NCBI RefSeq assembly: GCF_014493765.1
Contig: NZ_JACTVJ010000005.1
Span: forward strand, 62,001-126,000
DNA length: 64,000 bases
Origin: Streptomyces polyasparticus
Lineage (GTDB): Bacteria > Actinomycetota > Actinomycetes > Streptomycetales > Streptomycetaceae
Reading direction: 5' to 3'
The notes under the pieces were generated by a model that was not told the DNA's origin, ran no database searches, and saw only the letters and a program-made list of their open reading frames with translations. Position numbers and translations under genes: made by a program. Shown here in pieces: positions 49,096 through 58,114 of the stretch (positions are counted from its first letter, which is position 1; the number at the start of each line of letters is the position of its first letter).

Positions 49096-49863
49096 ATGGT
49101 TGAGATCAAGACGGATCAGTCGCTCCAGGCCATGCGTGAGGCCGGACGCGTGGTGGCACAGGGACTCACGGCGGTACGGGAGGCGGCCGGCATCGGCAGC
49201 AGCCTGCGGGAGCTCGACGAGGTGGCGCACGAGGTGCTGCGCAAGGCCGGCGCCTCCTCGCCGTTCCTGCACTACAAGCCGAGCTTCGCGCCCACCCCGT
49301 TCCCCGCGGTGATCTGCGCGTCGGTCAACGACGCGATCGTGCACGGCATCCCCGACGACTACCGGCTCGCCGACGGCGACCTCGTCTCCATCGACTTCGG
49401 CGCCAAGCTCGACGGCTGGGCGGGCGACTCGGCGATCAGCTTCATCGTCGGGACCCCGCGCCCCGCGGACACCAAGCTCGTGGAGACCGCGTTCGCCGCG
49501 CTCGACGCAGGCATCGCGGCAGCCACCGTCGGCAACCGCATCGGCGACATCGCCCACGCCATCGGCAAGGTCTGCCGGTCCGCCGGCTACGGGATCCCCG
49601 AGGGCTTCGGCGGCCACGGCATCGGCCGGCAGATGCACGAGGACCCGTCCGTGCCGAACGAGGGCCGCCCCGGACGCGGTATGCCGCTGCGGCACGGCAT
49701 GGTGCTCGCGATCGAGCCGATGCTGATCGGCGGCGGCACGGACCGCTACTACGAGGACCGGGACGGCTGGACCCTGCGCACCGTGGACGGCACCCGCGCC
49801 GCCCACGCCGAGCACACGGTCGCGATCACCGACGACGGGCCGCGCATCCTGACCCAGCTGTAA
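49096..49863 (+). CDS. map: Type I methionine aminopeptidase
   Basis: A 255-residue enzyme that removes the initiator Met from nascent proteins. All five metal ligands are present: Asp100 (SIDFGAKLDG), Asp111 (GDSAISF), His174 (GGHGIGRQMHEDP), Glu207 (AIEPML) and Glu239 (AEHTVAIT); His83 in VHGIP is also conserved. Streptomycetes usually have additional map genes near the ribosomal-protein or secY region. This one is divergent from a small XRE regulator and seems conditionally expressed. TATAGT ends 7 nt before the ATG and no ribosome-binding site is seen, so the transcript should be leaderless. Confidence 0.93.
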   Translation: MVEIKTDQSLQAMREAGRVVAQGLTAVREAAGIGSSLRELDEVAHEVLRKAGASSPFLHYKPSFAPTPFPAVICASVNDAIVHGIPDDYRLADGDLVSIDFGAKLDGWAGDSAISFIVGTPRPADTKLVETAFAALDAGIAAATVGNRIGDIAHAIGKVCRSAGYGIPEGFGGHGIGRQMHEDPSVPNEGRPGRGMPLRHGMVLAIEPMLIGGGTDRYYEDRDGWTLRTVDGTRAAHAEHTVAITDDGPRILTQL

Positions 49864-49878
49864 TGACAGGCCCTGTCA
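49864..49878. terminator. Short palindrome between map and chitosanase stops
   Basis: TGACAGGCCCTGTCA, with 7-bp arms and a single central base, fills the 12-bp convergent gap. It may be a minimal shared terminator, or simply the paired stop codons. Confidence 0.3.
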
Positions 49879-50532
49879 GCTGGTGACGAACTTCCGCGCC
49901 AGCTCCTGCCCGATCCGCACCGCCTCCCGGTGGTTCTCGATCGGCCGCACCCGCGAGTCGCGGAAGAAGATGTACGTGGCCCCGCCGTCGGCGCCCCCGT
50001 GCACAGGATGCGGATCGATGCCCAGCGCGCGGGCCGTCGCATACGAGGCCTCACCGATCAGATCCGTCGGGCCGGTGTCGCCGACGACGGCGTACTCGAC
50101 CTTCCCCCGGTGGATCACGGCGACCACTCCCCCGCCGTGCACACCCCAGCGGCGGTGGTCCCAGACCTTGCTCGGGCCGGGCACGACGACATACGGCAGC
50201 GTGGCGGAGTCCAGGTGCCGGCCCGCCGAGTCCTGGAAGGCGGTCGTCGGCAGGAAGAAGGGGTCCGTCCTCTTGTTGCACACCCGGCTCGGGCGGCCGT
50301 CGCAGTCGATGTCGAGGTCGGCCTTCCAGAAGACGGCACCCTTCGCCCCACACACCGGGATGTCCGCGCGGGCACCGTCGTCGGTGCGGTACCGCCCGGC
50401 CGATACGGGGTGACAGGTGCGCACCTTCGCGAGGAGCGCACCGGCGGGAACCGTCCCCTCCTGGGCACTCACCGGAGGAATGGCCGCGGCGAGAAGCACC
50501 GGGGCGAGCAGGGCCGGAAGAACAGCACGCAA
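49876..50532 (-). CDS. Secreted GH75 chitosanase
   Basis: A 218-residue exported enzyme. The signal peptide (LRAVLPALLAPVLLAAAI, cut near VSA-QEG) is followed by the GH75 core: VFWKADLDIDCDGRPS, a conserved acidic strand, then DPFFLPTTAFQDSAGRHLD, VAVIHRGKVEYAVVGDTGP and LIGEASYATARALG. GH75 enzymes cleave beta-1,4-glucosaminyl links of chitosan. TTG 50532 is proposed as the start, with a GGAG box 5 nt upstream; no ATG or GTG with a ribosome-binding site lies nearby in frame. It converges on map. Confidence 0.82.
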   Translation of the reverse strand: MRAVLPALLAPVLLAAAIPPVSAQEGTVPAGALLAKVRTCHPVSAGRYRTDDGARADIPVCGAKGAVFWKADLDIDCDGRPSRVCNKRTDPFFLPTTAFQDSAGRHLDSATLPYVVVPGPSKVWDHRRWGVHGGGVVAVIHRGKVEYAVVGDTGPTDLIGEASYATARALGIDPHPVHGGADGGATYIFFRDSRVRPIENHREAVRIGQELARKFVTS

Positions 50533-50741
50533 AGGACACTCCAGGGACGCGTGAGGCGGGTCGGACGCGCGCCGGGGCCCGTCGGCGCACACCCGGCCCA
50601 CCCTCACCGACCTCCGTACGGATCGCACCTTTTGATGCCCCGTCGGCCCCGTTTCCCGACCTGTCGCACCTTGCCGCGAAACACCCCGCAGGGCCGGAGA
50701 ACGGGCCCGGGGGACCCTCGAACAGGGGTCCGGCGGCCCGC

Positions 50742-50747
50742 TAGAGT
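50742..50747 (+). promoter_or_regulatory. -10 box of a leaderless transcript
   Basis: TAGAGT (50742-50747) lies 8 nt before ATG 50756 and no Shine-Dalgarno sequence intervenes. Transcription should begin at or just before the start codon. Confidence 0.45.
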
Positions 50748-50755
50748 GCGCGCCC

Positions 50756-51508
50756 ATGAATGAAGTCCTGCGCAATGTCGTCATCGGTGCGGTCGCCATA
50801 GGGATCGCGATAGCCCTCGGCTGGTACGCCCGTACGTATCTGTGGCGCCGCAAGCTCAGACGCAAGCAGGCCTTCTTCGGCCTTCCGCAGAACTCCGAGT
50901 CGCTGCTCGTGGTGAACCGCGACGCGGGCGGCCCGGATCTGATGGTCACGCGCAACGATGTCTTCGCGCTGCTCGAACTCTCCGCCCTCATCAAGGACTG
51001 CGGCGCCCACGCCCAGCTGATCACGCATGACTCGGCCCAGCAGGGCTTCGGCGAGCGCACCGAGTTCTGCGTCGGCGGGCCGTCCTCCAACCGCCGGATG
51101 GCCGCGCACATGCACTCGCTGCTGCCCGGCGTCCGCATCAACACCGACCCCGAGCCGGGCCCGGACCGCGGCGCCTTCCAGATCGGCCCCGAGCGCTACC
51201 GCATGGAGCCCGGCATCACCGAGTACGTGGTGCTCGCCCGGCTCACCGCGGGCCAGGGCAAGGAGGCCCGTCCGGTCTTCCTCTTCTGCGGCCAGCGCGC
51301 CATCACCAACCAGGCGGCCACCCGCTATCTCGCCAAGCACCACGAGCGCCTCAGCCGCAAATACGGCGGCAACTCCTTCGTGCTGCTGCTCAAGGTGGTC
51401 AACTCCCAGGCGTACGGCCCGGACGTGGTCGAACTGGTCGCGGACGTCACGCGCGCCGCCCAGGAGCAGGCGCCGGCCCCGAAGAACTCGCACCGCGCGA
51501 AGCAGTAG
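50756..51508 (+). CDS. Membrane-anchored protein of unknown function
   Basis: A 250-residue protein with one N-terminal membrane helix (VVIGAVAIGIAIALGWYART, about 8-27), a basic stop-transfer sequence (RRKLRRKQ) and a large cytoplasmic domain. That domain has an alpha/beta look: ESLLVVNRDAGGPDLMVTRN, ALIKDCGAHAQLITHDSAQQG, RTEFCVGGPSSNRRMAAHMHS and ARPVFLFCGQRAITNQAATRYL, with Gly/Ser loops that could bind a nucleotide or sugar nucleotide. I do not recognise a named family. It stands alone between a divergent chitosanase gene and a convergent GH30 gene. Confidence 0.75.
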   Translation: MNEVLRNVVIGAVAIGIAIALGWYARTYLWRRKLRRKQAFFGLPQNSESLLVVNRDAGGPDLMVTRNDVFALLELSALIKDCGAHAQLITHDSAQQGFGERTEFCVGGPSSNRRMAAHMHSLLPGVRINTDPEPGPDRGAFQIGPERYRMEPGITEYVVLARLTAGQGKEARPVFLFCGQRAITNQAATRYLAKHHERLSRKYGGNSFVLLLKVVNSQAYGPDVVELVADVTRAAQEQAPAPKNSHRAKQ

Positions 51509-51544
51509 GAGCGGCAGAGCCCTCGGAAGGGCCCTGCCGCTCCT
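51507..51544. terminator. Bidirectional hairpin
   Basis: 17-bp arms with one mismatch (51507-51523, 51528-51544, CGGA loop) overlap the stop of the membrane-anchored protein gene and precede the convergent GH30 stop by 10 bp. Confidence 0.8.
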
Positions 51545-51553
51545 GAGCACCTT

Positions 51554-53581
51554 CTACGGCGTCACATCCGTGACCTTCCACCGCTGGTTGGCCCCGGAGT
51601 TGGGCTGCCAGGTGGTGACGGCCGCGCCCTCGCCCGTGGCCTGCCCGCCGACTTCGAGCAGCTTGCCGGTGGCGGCGTTGACGAGAGTCCAGGTGCCGTC
51701 GCCGGTCGACGACATGAGCCACTGCGCGGCCGCGTCCCGCTCACCGGTGTCGGGCTCGACGACCGGTACGTCCGCGCGCACCGCGAGCCGCTTGCCGTTC
51801 GCCGCGCCGGCGAACACGTACCGCCGTCGGTTGTCGGCGCCCGTGTCGATGACCTGCTGCAGCTGCCAGTGCCGGCCCGCGGCGCCGGTGCCGCTCCTGA
51901 TGACGAGCTCGGTGCCGTCGTCGGCGACCGTGAGGTCCTTGCCGCTCTGGGCACCGGTCAGCGTGTAGGTGCGGCCGCGGCGCAGCGTCGCCGCGTCCTT
52001 CGCGACGCCGGACACGCCCTTGACGACGAAGGTCGTCACCGACTGCGCGGGCACGGTGAAGGTGGCCTTCCGGTCCCTGACCGCGAGAGCGGGCCGTTCG
52101 GTGAGCTTGCCGTCGGCGCTGGTCACGACCGGGGTGACGGTGGCGTCCGCGCGGACGAGGCCGAACTTCGACAGGTCGAGGGTGACCGTACGGACCTCCG
52201 CGGTGTGGTTGACGTGCACCACGGTGGCTCCGTTGCCGCCCCGTGTGACGGCCGCGGTGCTGTCGAGGTCGTCCACCTTGACGAGGCGGTCGCCGGGCCT
52301 GATGAAGTGCGTGAAGTTCCGGGCGGTGTCGAACTTGGTGTTCGTGTGGACCGGGCAGGTCTCCAGCGTGTCGTCGGGGCCCGCGCTGAACGAGACCTGG
52401 ATCTCGCCCCAGTTGCCGCCCTTGGCGGACTCGCCGCCGGGCTTCATGTTGTCGTAGTCCTCGACGGGCTGCCAGAACACCCAGGCGGTGGGCTCCAGTT
52501 CGCGCAGATCGTCGATGATCTGCCGGGCGAGGCCGAGGCCCGGGCGCATGTCGGTGAAGGACTGGCCGTCGCCCCAGTCGCCGCCCACCTCGCTCATCCA
52601 CAGCGGCTTGTCCTCGGCCTTGGCGAGGTCGCGGACCGTGGTGCGGCCGCCGGTGCCGTACGTGTGCACGTTCATCTGTCCGACGAGGGTCTTCACCTCG
52701 TCGGTGTAGGTGTTCCAGTTGGTGGCAAAGATGCCGGGGTTGGTCTCGTCCATGGCCGAGACGACCGCGTCCGTCCCCGCCTTCCGCAGGGCGTCGGCCA
52801 GGGCGGGGATGACCTTCTGCTGCAGCGCGGGCCCGATGTGGCAGCCCTCCTGCCGGCCGCCGGTCGGCTCTCCGTCGGCGCCGAGCCGCGTGCTCCAGTA
52901 CGTGGTGTTGGGTTCGTTGAACGGGTCGACGGTCCTGACCCGTATGCCGTGCGCCGCCTCCAGGCGCTTGGTGGCGCCGGCCATGTAGGCGGCGAACTCC
53001 TCGACGGAGGACTCCTTGAGGTTGTCCTTCGAGGAGTCGAAGCCGCCCGACACGTAGCCGCTGACCGTCATGAAGTACGGCGGGGAGTTGGAGAACGTCT
53101 CCCAGTGGGTGATGTCCTTCTTGATCCGGTCCACCCACCAGCGCTGGGTGGCGTCGGCCTCCTCGTTCCAGTGGTCCGCGTTCGCCGGGTCCCACCAGTC
53201 GGTGTCGTGCCGGGTGGTGCCCTCGGGCGCCTTCCACCACCCCTGGACGGCGCCGCCGGCCCTCAAGTAGTCCTTCACATCGGGGGCGTTGCCGCCGCCG
53301 ACGTTGTAGCGGGCGAGGTTGAGGGCGAGCCCGTCACGGCCGAAGACGAGCTCGGCTATCCGCTCCCGTATCTCGTCCGGGTAGTCGCCGGTGGCGTTCG
53401 CGAACCAGACGAGGCTGGTGCCCCAGCCCTCGAACCTCTCGTGCCGGTACGAGGGATCGGGTGTGACGGTGACCGGCCCGGCGGCCGCGGCCGCCGGACG
53501 GACGAGGGACAGCTGGGTCCCGGCGGCCATGGCGGTGGCCGCGGCGGCGCCGAGGAAACCTCTGCGAGTGAGGCGTGCCAA
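51554..53581 (-). CDS. Tat-exported GH30-type galactanase with RICIN domain
   Basis: A 675-residue exported enzyme. The leader has the twin-arginine motif TRRGFLGAAAA and is cut near AAA-AGP. The GH30 barrel shows FEGWGTSLVWFA (about 50-61), the probable acid/base Glu223 in VDPFNEPNTTYW and the nucleophile Glu331 in WMSEVGGDWG. A GH30-type beta-sandwich follows, then a C-terminal ricin trefoil (RTYTLTGAQSGKDLTVAD, GKRLAVRADVPV, ATGKLLEVGGQ). The early GWGTSLVW form is that of the endo-beta-1,6-galactanase-like subgroup. It starts with TTG at 53581, with GGGAG 6-7 nt upstream. Last gene of the galactan operon, behind the GH42 gene. Confidence 0.85.
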   Translation of the reverse strand: MARLTRRGFLGAAAATAMAAGTQLSLVRPAAAAAGPVTVTPDPSYRHERFEGWGTSLVWFANATGDYPDEIRERIAELVFGRDGLALNLARYNVGGGNAPDVKDYLRAGGAVQGWWKAPEGTTRHDTDWWDPANADHWNEEADATQRWWVDRIKKDITHWETFSNSPPYFMTVSGYVSGGFDSSKDNLKESSVEEFAAYMAGATKRLEAAHGIRVRTVDPFNEPNTTYWSTRLGADGEPTGGRQEGCHIGPALQQKVIPALADALRKAGTDAVVSAMDETNPGIFATNWNTYTDEVKTLVGQMNVHTYGTGGRTTVRDLAKAEDKPLWMSEVGGDWGDGQSFTDMRPGLGLARQIIDDLRELEPTAWVFWQPVEDYDNMKPGGESAKGGNWGEIQVSFSAGPDDTLETCPVHTNTKFDTARNFTHFIRPGDRLVKVDDLDSTAAVTRGGNGATVVHVNHTAEVRTVTLDLSKFGLVRADATVTPVVTSADGKLTERPALAVRDRKATFTVPAQSVTTFVVKGVSGVAKDAATLRRGRTYTLTGAQSGKDLTVADDGTELVIRSGTGAAGRHWQLQQVIDTGADNRRRYVFAGAANGKRLAVRADVPVVEPDTGERDAAAQWLMSSTGDGTWTLVNAATGKLLEVGGQATGEGAAVTTWQPNSGANQRWKVTDVTP

Positions 53582-53634
53582 CGTGATCTCCCAACGTGAG
53601 GGTGTGGGTGGAGAGTTGGTACAGCTGGTGGTGG

Positions 53635-55689
53635 CTAGGCCGGTGTGCGCAGCACCGCGACCCCGCGCGGCGGCAGCGCGATCCCGGCGTCCGAGACCGG
53701 CGGGCCCACGAGGACGTCCCCGCTCACGCCCGGCAGCGTCACCGGCTCATCGCTCCGGTTGACGAGGAACACGTACCGGCTGCCGGCGTCCCGCCGCACG
53801 ACGCGCTCCACCAACCCCCGCGCCTGCTCGGGGAGTTCACTGCCGACACCGGCCGGTTCGAGGAGTGCAGGGAGCAGCGCGGCGAGTCCGCCGGCGCCCA
53901 GGCGCGTCGAGACATACGAGGCCGAGCCGCGGCCCGTCGCCCGCCGTGTGACGGCCGGGCGGTCCGCGTACGAGCCGGTGCGGTAGCGGGCGATGACCTC
54001 CACGTCTGGCCCGTCGACACCGATGCGGTCGGTCCACAGCGAGCCGGTCAGGGCCTGAGCGGGCGTGTCGAGGCCGACCGTGGCGCCGTCGGGGAGCGGT
54101 CCGAACTCCTCGATGCGGATGCCGAGCAGCTCGCGCAGGGCGCCCGGGTAGCCGCCGAGGTGGATGTGGTCGTTCTCGTCGACGATCGCCGAGAAGTAGG
54201 TGGTGACGAGGTGGCCGCCGCCCTCCACGTACCGGGTGAGCTCCTTGGCAAGGGGCTGGGGCAGTACGTGCAGGACGGGCGCGATGACGAGGTCGTAGCC
54301 GGAAAGATCGGTGCCGTGCGCGGGCACGACGTCGGCGCGGATGCCGAGCCGAAGGAGCGCCGAGTACCAGTCGAGGGCTTCGCGGTGGTAGTCGAGGCGC
54401 GAGGTGGGGTGCGAGTCCTGCTCGCTCGCCCACCAGGAGTCCCAGTCGAACAGGACGGCCACGCGGGCGGGTTCGCGCTCGCTGCCCGCGATCGGGGCGA
54501 GCCGCTCCAGCGTGTCCCCGAGGGCGACGACGGAACGGAACAGGTCGCTGTCCCGGCCCGCGTGCGGCACCATCGCCGAGTGGTACTTCTCGGCGCCCGC
54601 GCGGGACTGCCGCCACTGGAAGAAGCAGACCGCGTCGGCGCCGTGCGCGACATGAAGGAGCGAGTCGCGGGCCAACTCCCCCGGTTGCTTGGGCAGGTTG
54701 ATGGGCTGCCAGTTCACGGCGCTCGTGGAGTGCTCCATCAGGAACCACGGACGGTGGCCGGCGATCCCGCTCGTCAGATTGGCCGCGAAGGAGAGCTCGT
54801 CGCGGTCCTGCGGTCCGGGGACGACGTAATGGTCGTTGGCGACGAAATCCACCTCGCCGGCCCAGTCCGCGTAGTCCATGCCCTTGGTGCCGCTCATGAC
54901 CATGAAGTTGGTGGTGACGGGCACGTCGGGGGTGAGCTCGCGCAGCACTTCACGCTCGGCGAGCAGATGCTCCTTGAGGGCGTCCGACGAGAAGCGCTTG
55001 AAGTCCAGCTGCTGGGTGGGGTTGGCGTGCGAGGCGGCCAGCCGCGGCGGCAGGATCTGCGCCCAGTCGCTGTAGCGCTGCGACCAGAAGGCCGTCCCCC
55101 AGGCGTCGTTGAGGGCGTCGAGCGTGGTGTAGCGGCGGCGCAGCCAGGCGCGGAACGCGGTGGCCGCATCGTCGGAGTAGTCGTAGACGTTGTGGCAGCC
55201 CAGCTCGTTGTTGACGTGCCAGGCGACCAGGGCGGGGTGGTCGGCGTAGCGCCTCGCCATCTCCCGTACGAGACGCAGCGCGTGCTCGCGGAAGACCGGC
55301 GAGGTGGGCCGCCAGTGCTGACGCGCGCCCGGCCACAGCGTCTCGCCGTGCGCGGTGACCGGCAGGATCTCGGGGTGTGCGGTGGTCAGCCAGGGCGGCG
55401 GCGAAGCGGTCGCGGTGGCCAGGTCCACGCCGACACCGCCCGCGTGCAGCAGGTCCATGATCTCGTCGAGCCAGGTGAAGTCCCAGGTGTCGGAGGTCGG
55501 TTGGAGCCTGGCCCAGGAGAAGATCGCCAGGGACACGACGTTCACTCCGGCTTCGCGCATCAGCCGGACGTCCTCCTCCCACACCTCCCGCGGCCACTGC
55601 TCGGGGTTGTAGTCGGCGCCGTAGCCGAGGCGACGGCTGCCGTCGGGGCCCTTCGCGTACGGGAAACGGGAGGTGAGGGGGGCGGCCAT
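53635..55689 (-). CDS. GH42 beta-galactosidase
   Basis: A 684-residue cytoplasmic enzyme with no signal peptide. It has the GH42 start LGYGADYNPEQWPREVWEED, the acid/base Glu162 in AWHVNNELGCHN and the nucleophile Glu319 in PWFLMEHSTSAVNW. A trimerisation/amidotransferase-like middle domain (YDLVIAPVLHVLPQPLAKELTRYV) and a small beta domain follow. It hydrolyses short beta-galactosides. It lies 52 bp behind the binding-protein gene and upstream of the secreted galactanase, so it should finish off the imported galacto-oligosaccharides. ATG 55689 has a GGAAGGA box. Confidence 0.93.
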   Translation of the reverse strand: MAAPLTSRFPYAKGPDGSRRLGYGADYNPEQWPREVWEEDVRLMREAGVNVVSLAIFSWARLQPTSDTWDFTWLDEIMDLLHAGGVGVDLATATASPPPWLTTAHPEILPVTAHGETLWPGARQHWRPTSPVFREHALRLVREMARRYADHPALVAWHVNNELGCHNVYDYSDDAATAFRAWLRRRYTTLDALNDAWGTAFWSQRYSDWAQILPPRLAASHANPTQQLDFKRFSSDALKEHLLAEREVLRELTPDVPVTTNFMVMSGTKGMDYADWAGEVDFVANDHYVVPGPQDRDELSFAANLTSGIAGHRPWFLMEHSTSAVNWQPINLPKQPGELARDSLLHVAHGADAVCFFQWRQSRAGAEKYHSAMVPHAGRDSDLFRSVVALGDTLERLAPIAGSEREPARVAVLFDWDSWWASEQDSHPTSRLDYHREALDWYSALLRLGIRADVVPAHGTDLSGYDLVIAPVLHVLPQPLAKELTRYVEGGGHLVTTYFSAIVDENDHIHLGGYPGALRELLGIRIEEFGPLPDGATVGLDTPAQALTGSLWTDRIGVDGPDVEVIARYRTGSYADRPAVTRRATGRGSASYVSTRLGAGGLAALLPALLEPAGVGSELPEQARGLVERVVRRDAGSRYVFLVNRSDEPVTLPGVSGDVLVGPPVSDAGIALPPRGVAVLRTPA

Positions 55690-55741
55690 GGGGTCCTTCC
55701 AGTGGTGCGTGCTGCCGGGGTGAACGGGGGTGCGGGGGCCG

Positions 55742-57086
55742 CTACTTGACGGTGAAGCCCTGCTCCTTGCCGTACTTGACCGAGGAGTCCTGCCAGGCCT
55801 TCAGGCCTTCGGCCAGCGGGGTGCCGGAGACGTAGGCCTTGCCGACGGTGTCGTTGAAGATCGAGTTGGCGTAGACCTGGTACGGCAGGTACGACCAGCC
55901 GTTGGGCACGTTCTTCGCGGACTCGGCGAAGATCTTGTTGGCCTGCTGGCCGCCGAAGTACTCGAACTCGGCGTCCTGGAAGGCCGGGGAGTTGAGGTCC
56001 TTCACGGTCGCGGGGAAGGCACCCTTGTCGATGCGGGTCTGCACCCCGTCACCGGAGGCGATGTACTCCACGAAGGCGTAGGCGAGCGCCTTGTTGTCGT
56101 GCTTGCCGAGCTCGGGGACGGTCAGCGAACTGCCGCCGTTCTCGGCGCTGGCGGTCTCGCCCTTGGTCCACTGCGGCAGCGGGGCCACGCGCCAGTCGCC
56201 GGAGGCCTGCTTGACGCCGGTGACGAAGTTGTTCGGCATCCACGCGCCGGTGGGCAGGGTCGCGATGGTGCCGTCGCCGAGGCCCTTGTACCAGTCGTCG
56301 GTCCAGCCGGTGACGGGCGCGAGGAGCTTCTCGTCGATGAGCTGCTGCCAGGTCTCGGTGTACTTCTTGGCGCCCGCGTCACCGAAGTCGACGCCGACGC
56401 TGGTGCCGTCGACCTTGTACGGGCGCGAACCTGCCTGCCACAGAAGGCTGGTGGTCAGACCGGCGTCGCCGACGTCGCTGGTGATGTAGATCTTCGGGTC
56501 GGCCTTGTGCAGCTTGCGGGCGGGCCTCGACGTACTCGTCCCAGGTCGTCGGGACGGAGATCTTGTACTGGTCGAAGACCTTCTTGTTGTAGAAGAGCGC
56601 CATCGGACCCGAGTCCATGGGCAGGCCCCAGACGCTCTCGCCGTCCGAGACCGAGTTCCACGGGCCGGGCGAATACGCGGCCTGCAGCTTGCCCGCGCCG
56701 AACTTGCCGAGGTCGGTGATGCCCTTGGTCAGGGAGTACTGGCCGAGCGCGTAGTACTCGACCTGGGCGACGTCCGGGACGCCCTTCTTCGCCGAGATCG
56801 CGTTGGACAGCGCCTTGTACTGGTCGTTGTTGGTGCCGGCGTTGACCACCTCGACCTTGACCTTCGGGTACTTCTTCTCGAACTCGGCGGCCACGTCCTT
56901 CACCGTGGAGTCCCACGCCCACACGGTGAGCGTGCCGCCCTTCTTGAGCGCGGCCTGGATGTCCGAGGCTCCGACCTGCTCGCCGCCGGAGGAGCCGTCG
57001 TCGGACCCTCCGCAGGCGGTCGCCCCGAGGGCGAGGGCGCAGACGAGACCTATGCCGCGCAGCAGGCGGCGGGAGTTCTTGGGCAT
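55742..57086 (-). pseudogene. Solute-binding lipoprotein of the galactan importer, interrupted by a +1 frameshift
   Basis: The N-terminal frame gives a lipoprotein signal (lipobox ATAC, Cys25), GTLTVWAWDSTVKDVAAEFEKKY, VEYYALGQYSLTKGITDLGKF and up to VPTTWDEYVEA. Then near 56520 one extra C in the coding strand (GAGGCC-C-GCCCGCAAG) throws the frame off. The rest continues in another frame: ITSDVGDAGLTTSLLWQAG, MPNNFVTGVKQASGDWRVAPL and AFVEYIASGDGVQTRIDKG, to the stop at 55742. Removing one base gives 447 residues, a normal size. Either a real recent mutation or a homopolymer sequencing error. Without it the importer would lack its binding subunit. Confidence 0.88.
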
Positions 57087-57179
57087 GGCGGATCTTTCCA
57101 CTTCGTCGTGGTTCTACAGGGAGTTGTCACACACAGAGAGGGAAGAGGAGGAGGCAGGCTGCCAACTGCCGTACGGGCC

Positions 57180-58109
57180 CTACTCCTTGACGCTTCCGGC
57201 GGAGAGCCCGGACTGCCAGTACTTCTGGAGCAGCAGGAAGGCGGCGATCAGCGGGATGACGGTGAGCAGCGACCCGGTGAGCACGAGGTTCGTGACCACA
57301 TCGCCGTCGGAGGTCTGGGCCTGTTTGTTCCAGGCGTCGAGGCCGAGGGTGAGGGGGTACCAGTCGGGGTCCTTCAGCATGATCAGCGGCAGGAAGTAGT
57401 TGTTCCAGGTCGCGACCGTGGTGAAGAGCAGCACGGTGACGGTGCCGGGGGCGAGCAGCGGCAGCGCGACCTGGAAGAAGGTGCGCAGCTCGCCCGCGCC
57501 GTCGATGCGGGCGGCCTCCATCAGCTCGGTGGGGATCGCCTCACTGGCGAAGACCCACATCAGGTACAGGCCGAACGGCGAGATCAGCGACGGGATGATG
57601 ACGGCCCAGGGCGTGTCCGTCAGGCCGACCTTGCTGAACAGCAGGAAGGTGGGGACGGCGAGCGCCGTCGCCGGTACCGCCACCGCGCCGATGACGACGG
57701 CGAACACGGCCTTCTTGCCGGGGAAGTCGAACTTGGCGAGCGCATAGCCGCCGAGCACCGCGAGGAACGTGGCACCGCCGGCGCCCACGACCACGTACAG
57801 AAGGGTGTTGAGCAGCCACCGGACGAAGACGCCGTCCTGGTAGGCGAAGGTGTCGGCGATGTTGGCCCACAGGTCGAAGTCGCTGTCGAGCCACAGACCG
57901 AACGAACGGGCAAGCCCCTCCTGCGACTTGGTGGCGCTGAACAGCAGCCACACCAGCGGAAGCAGGCTGTATACGAGCACGACACCGGTGAGCACCGTGA
58001 GCAGGACACTGCGCCGGGGCCGGCCGGGTATGTGGCGCCGGGGTGCGCGCAGGCGCGGAGCGGCGGACTTGGGCGGCGTCGACTGCCGTACGGGGGTGGT
58101 GGTGGCCAT
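57180..58109 (-). CDS. Carbohydrate ABC transporter permease (MalG type, galactan importer)
   Basis: A 309-residue permease with a basic N-tail (RLRAPRRHIPGRPRRS), a first helix VLLTVLTGVVLVYSLLPLVW and the EAA loop 'MEAARIDGAGELRTFFQVALP'. ATG 58109 has a GGGAG box 10 nt upstream; GTG 58118 is an alternative that would overlap the previous stop by 4 bp but sits too close to that box. It pairs with the permease encoded just upstream. Confidence 0.9.
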   Translation of the reverse strand: MATTTPVRQSTPPKSAAPRLRAPRRHIPGRPRRSVLLTVLTGVVLVYSLLPLVWLLFSATKSQEGLARSFGLWLDSDFDLWANIADTFAYQDGVFVRWLLNTLLYVVVGAGGATFLAVLGGYALAKFDFPGKKAVFAVVIGAVAVPATALAVPTFLLFSKVGLTDTPWAVIIPSLISPFGLYLMWVFASEAIPTELMEAARIDGAGELRTFFQVALPLLAPGTVTVLLFTTVATWNNYFLPLIMLKDPDWYPLTLGLDAWNKQAQTSDGDVVTNLVLTGSLLTVIPLIAAFLLLQKYWQSGLSAGSVKE

Positions 58110-58114
58110 CGCGC

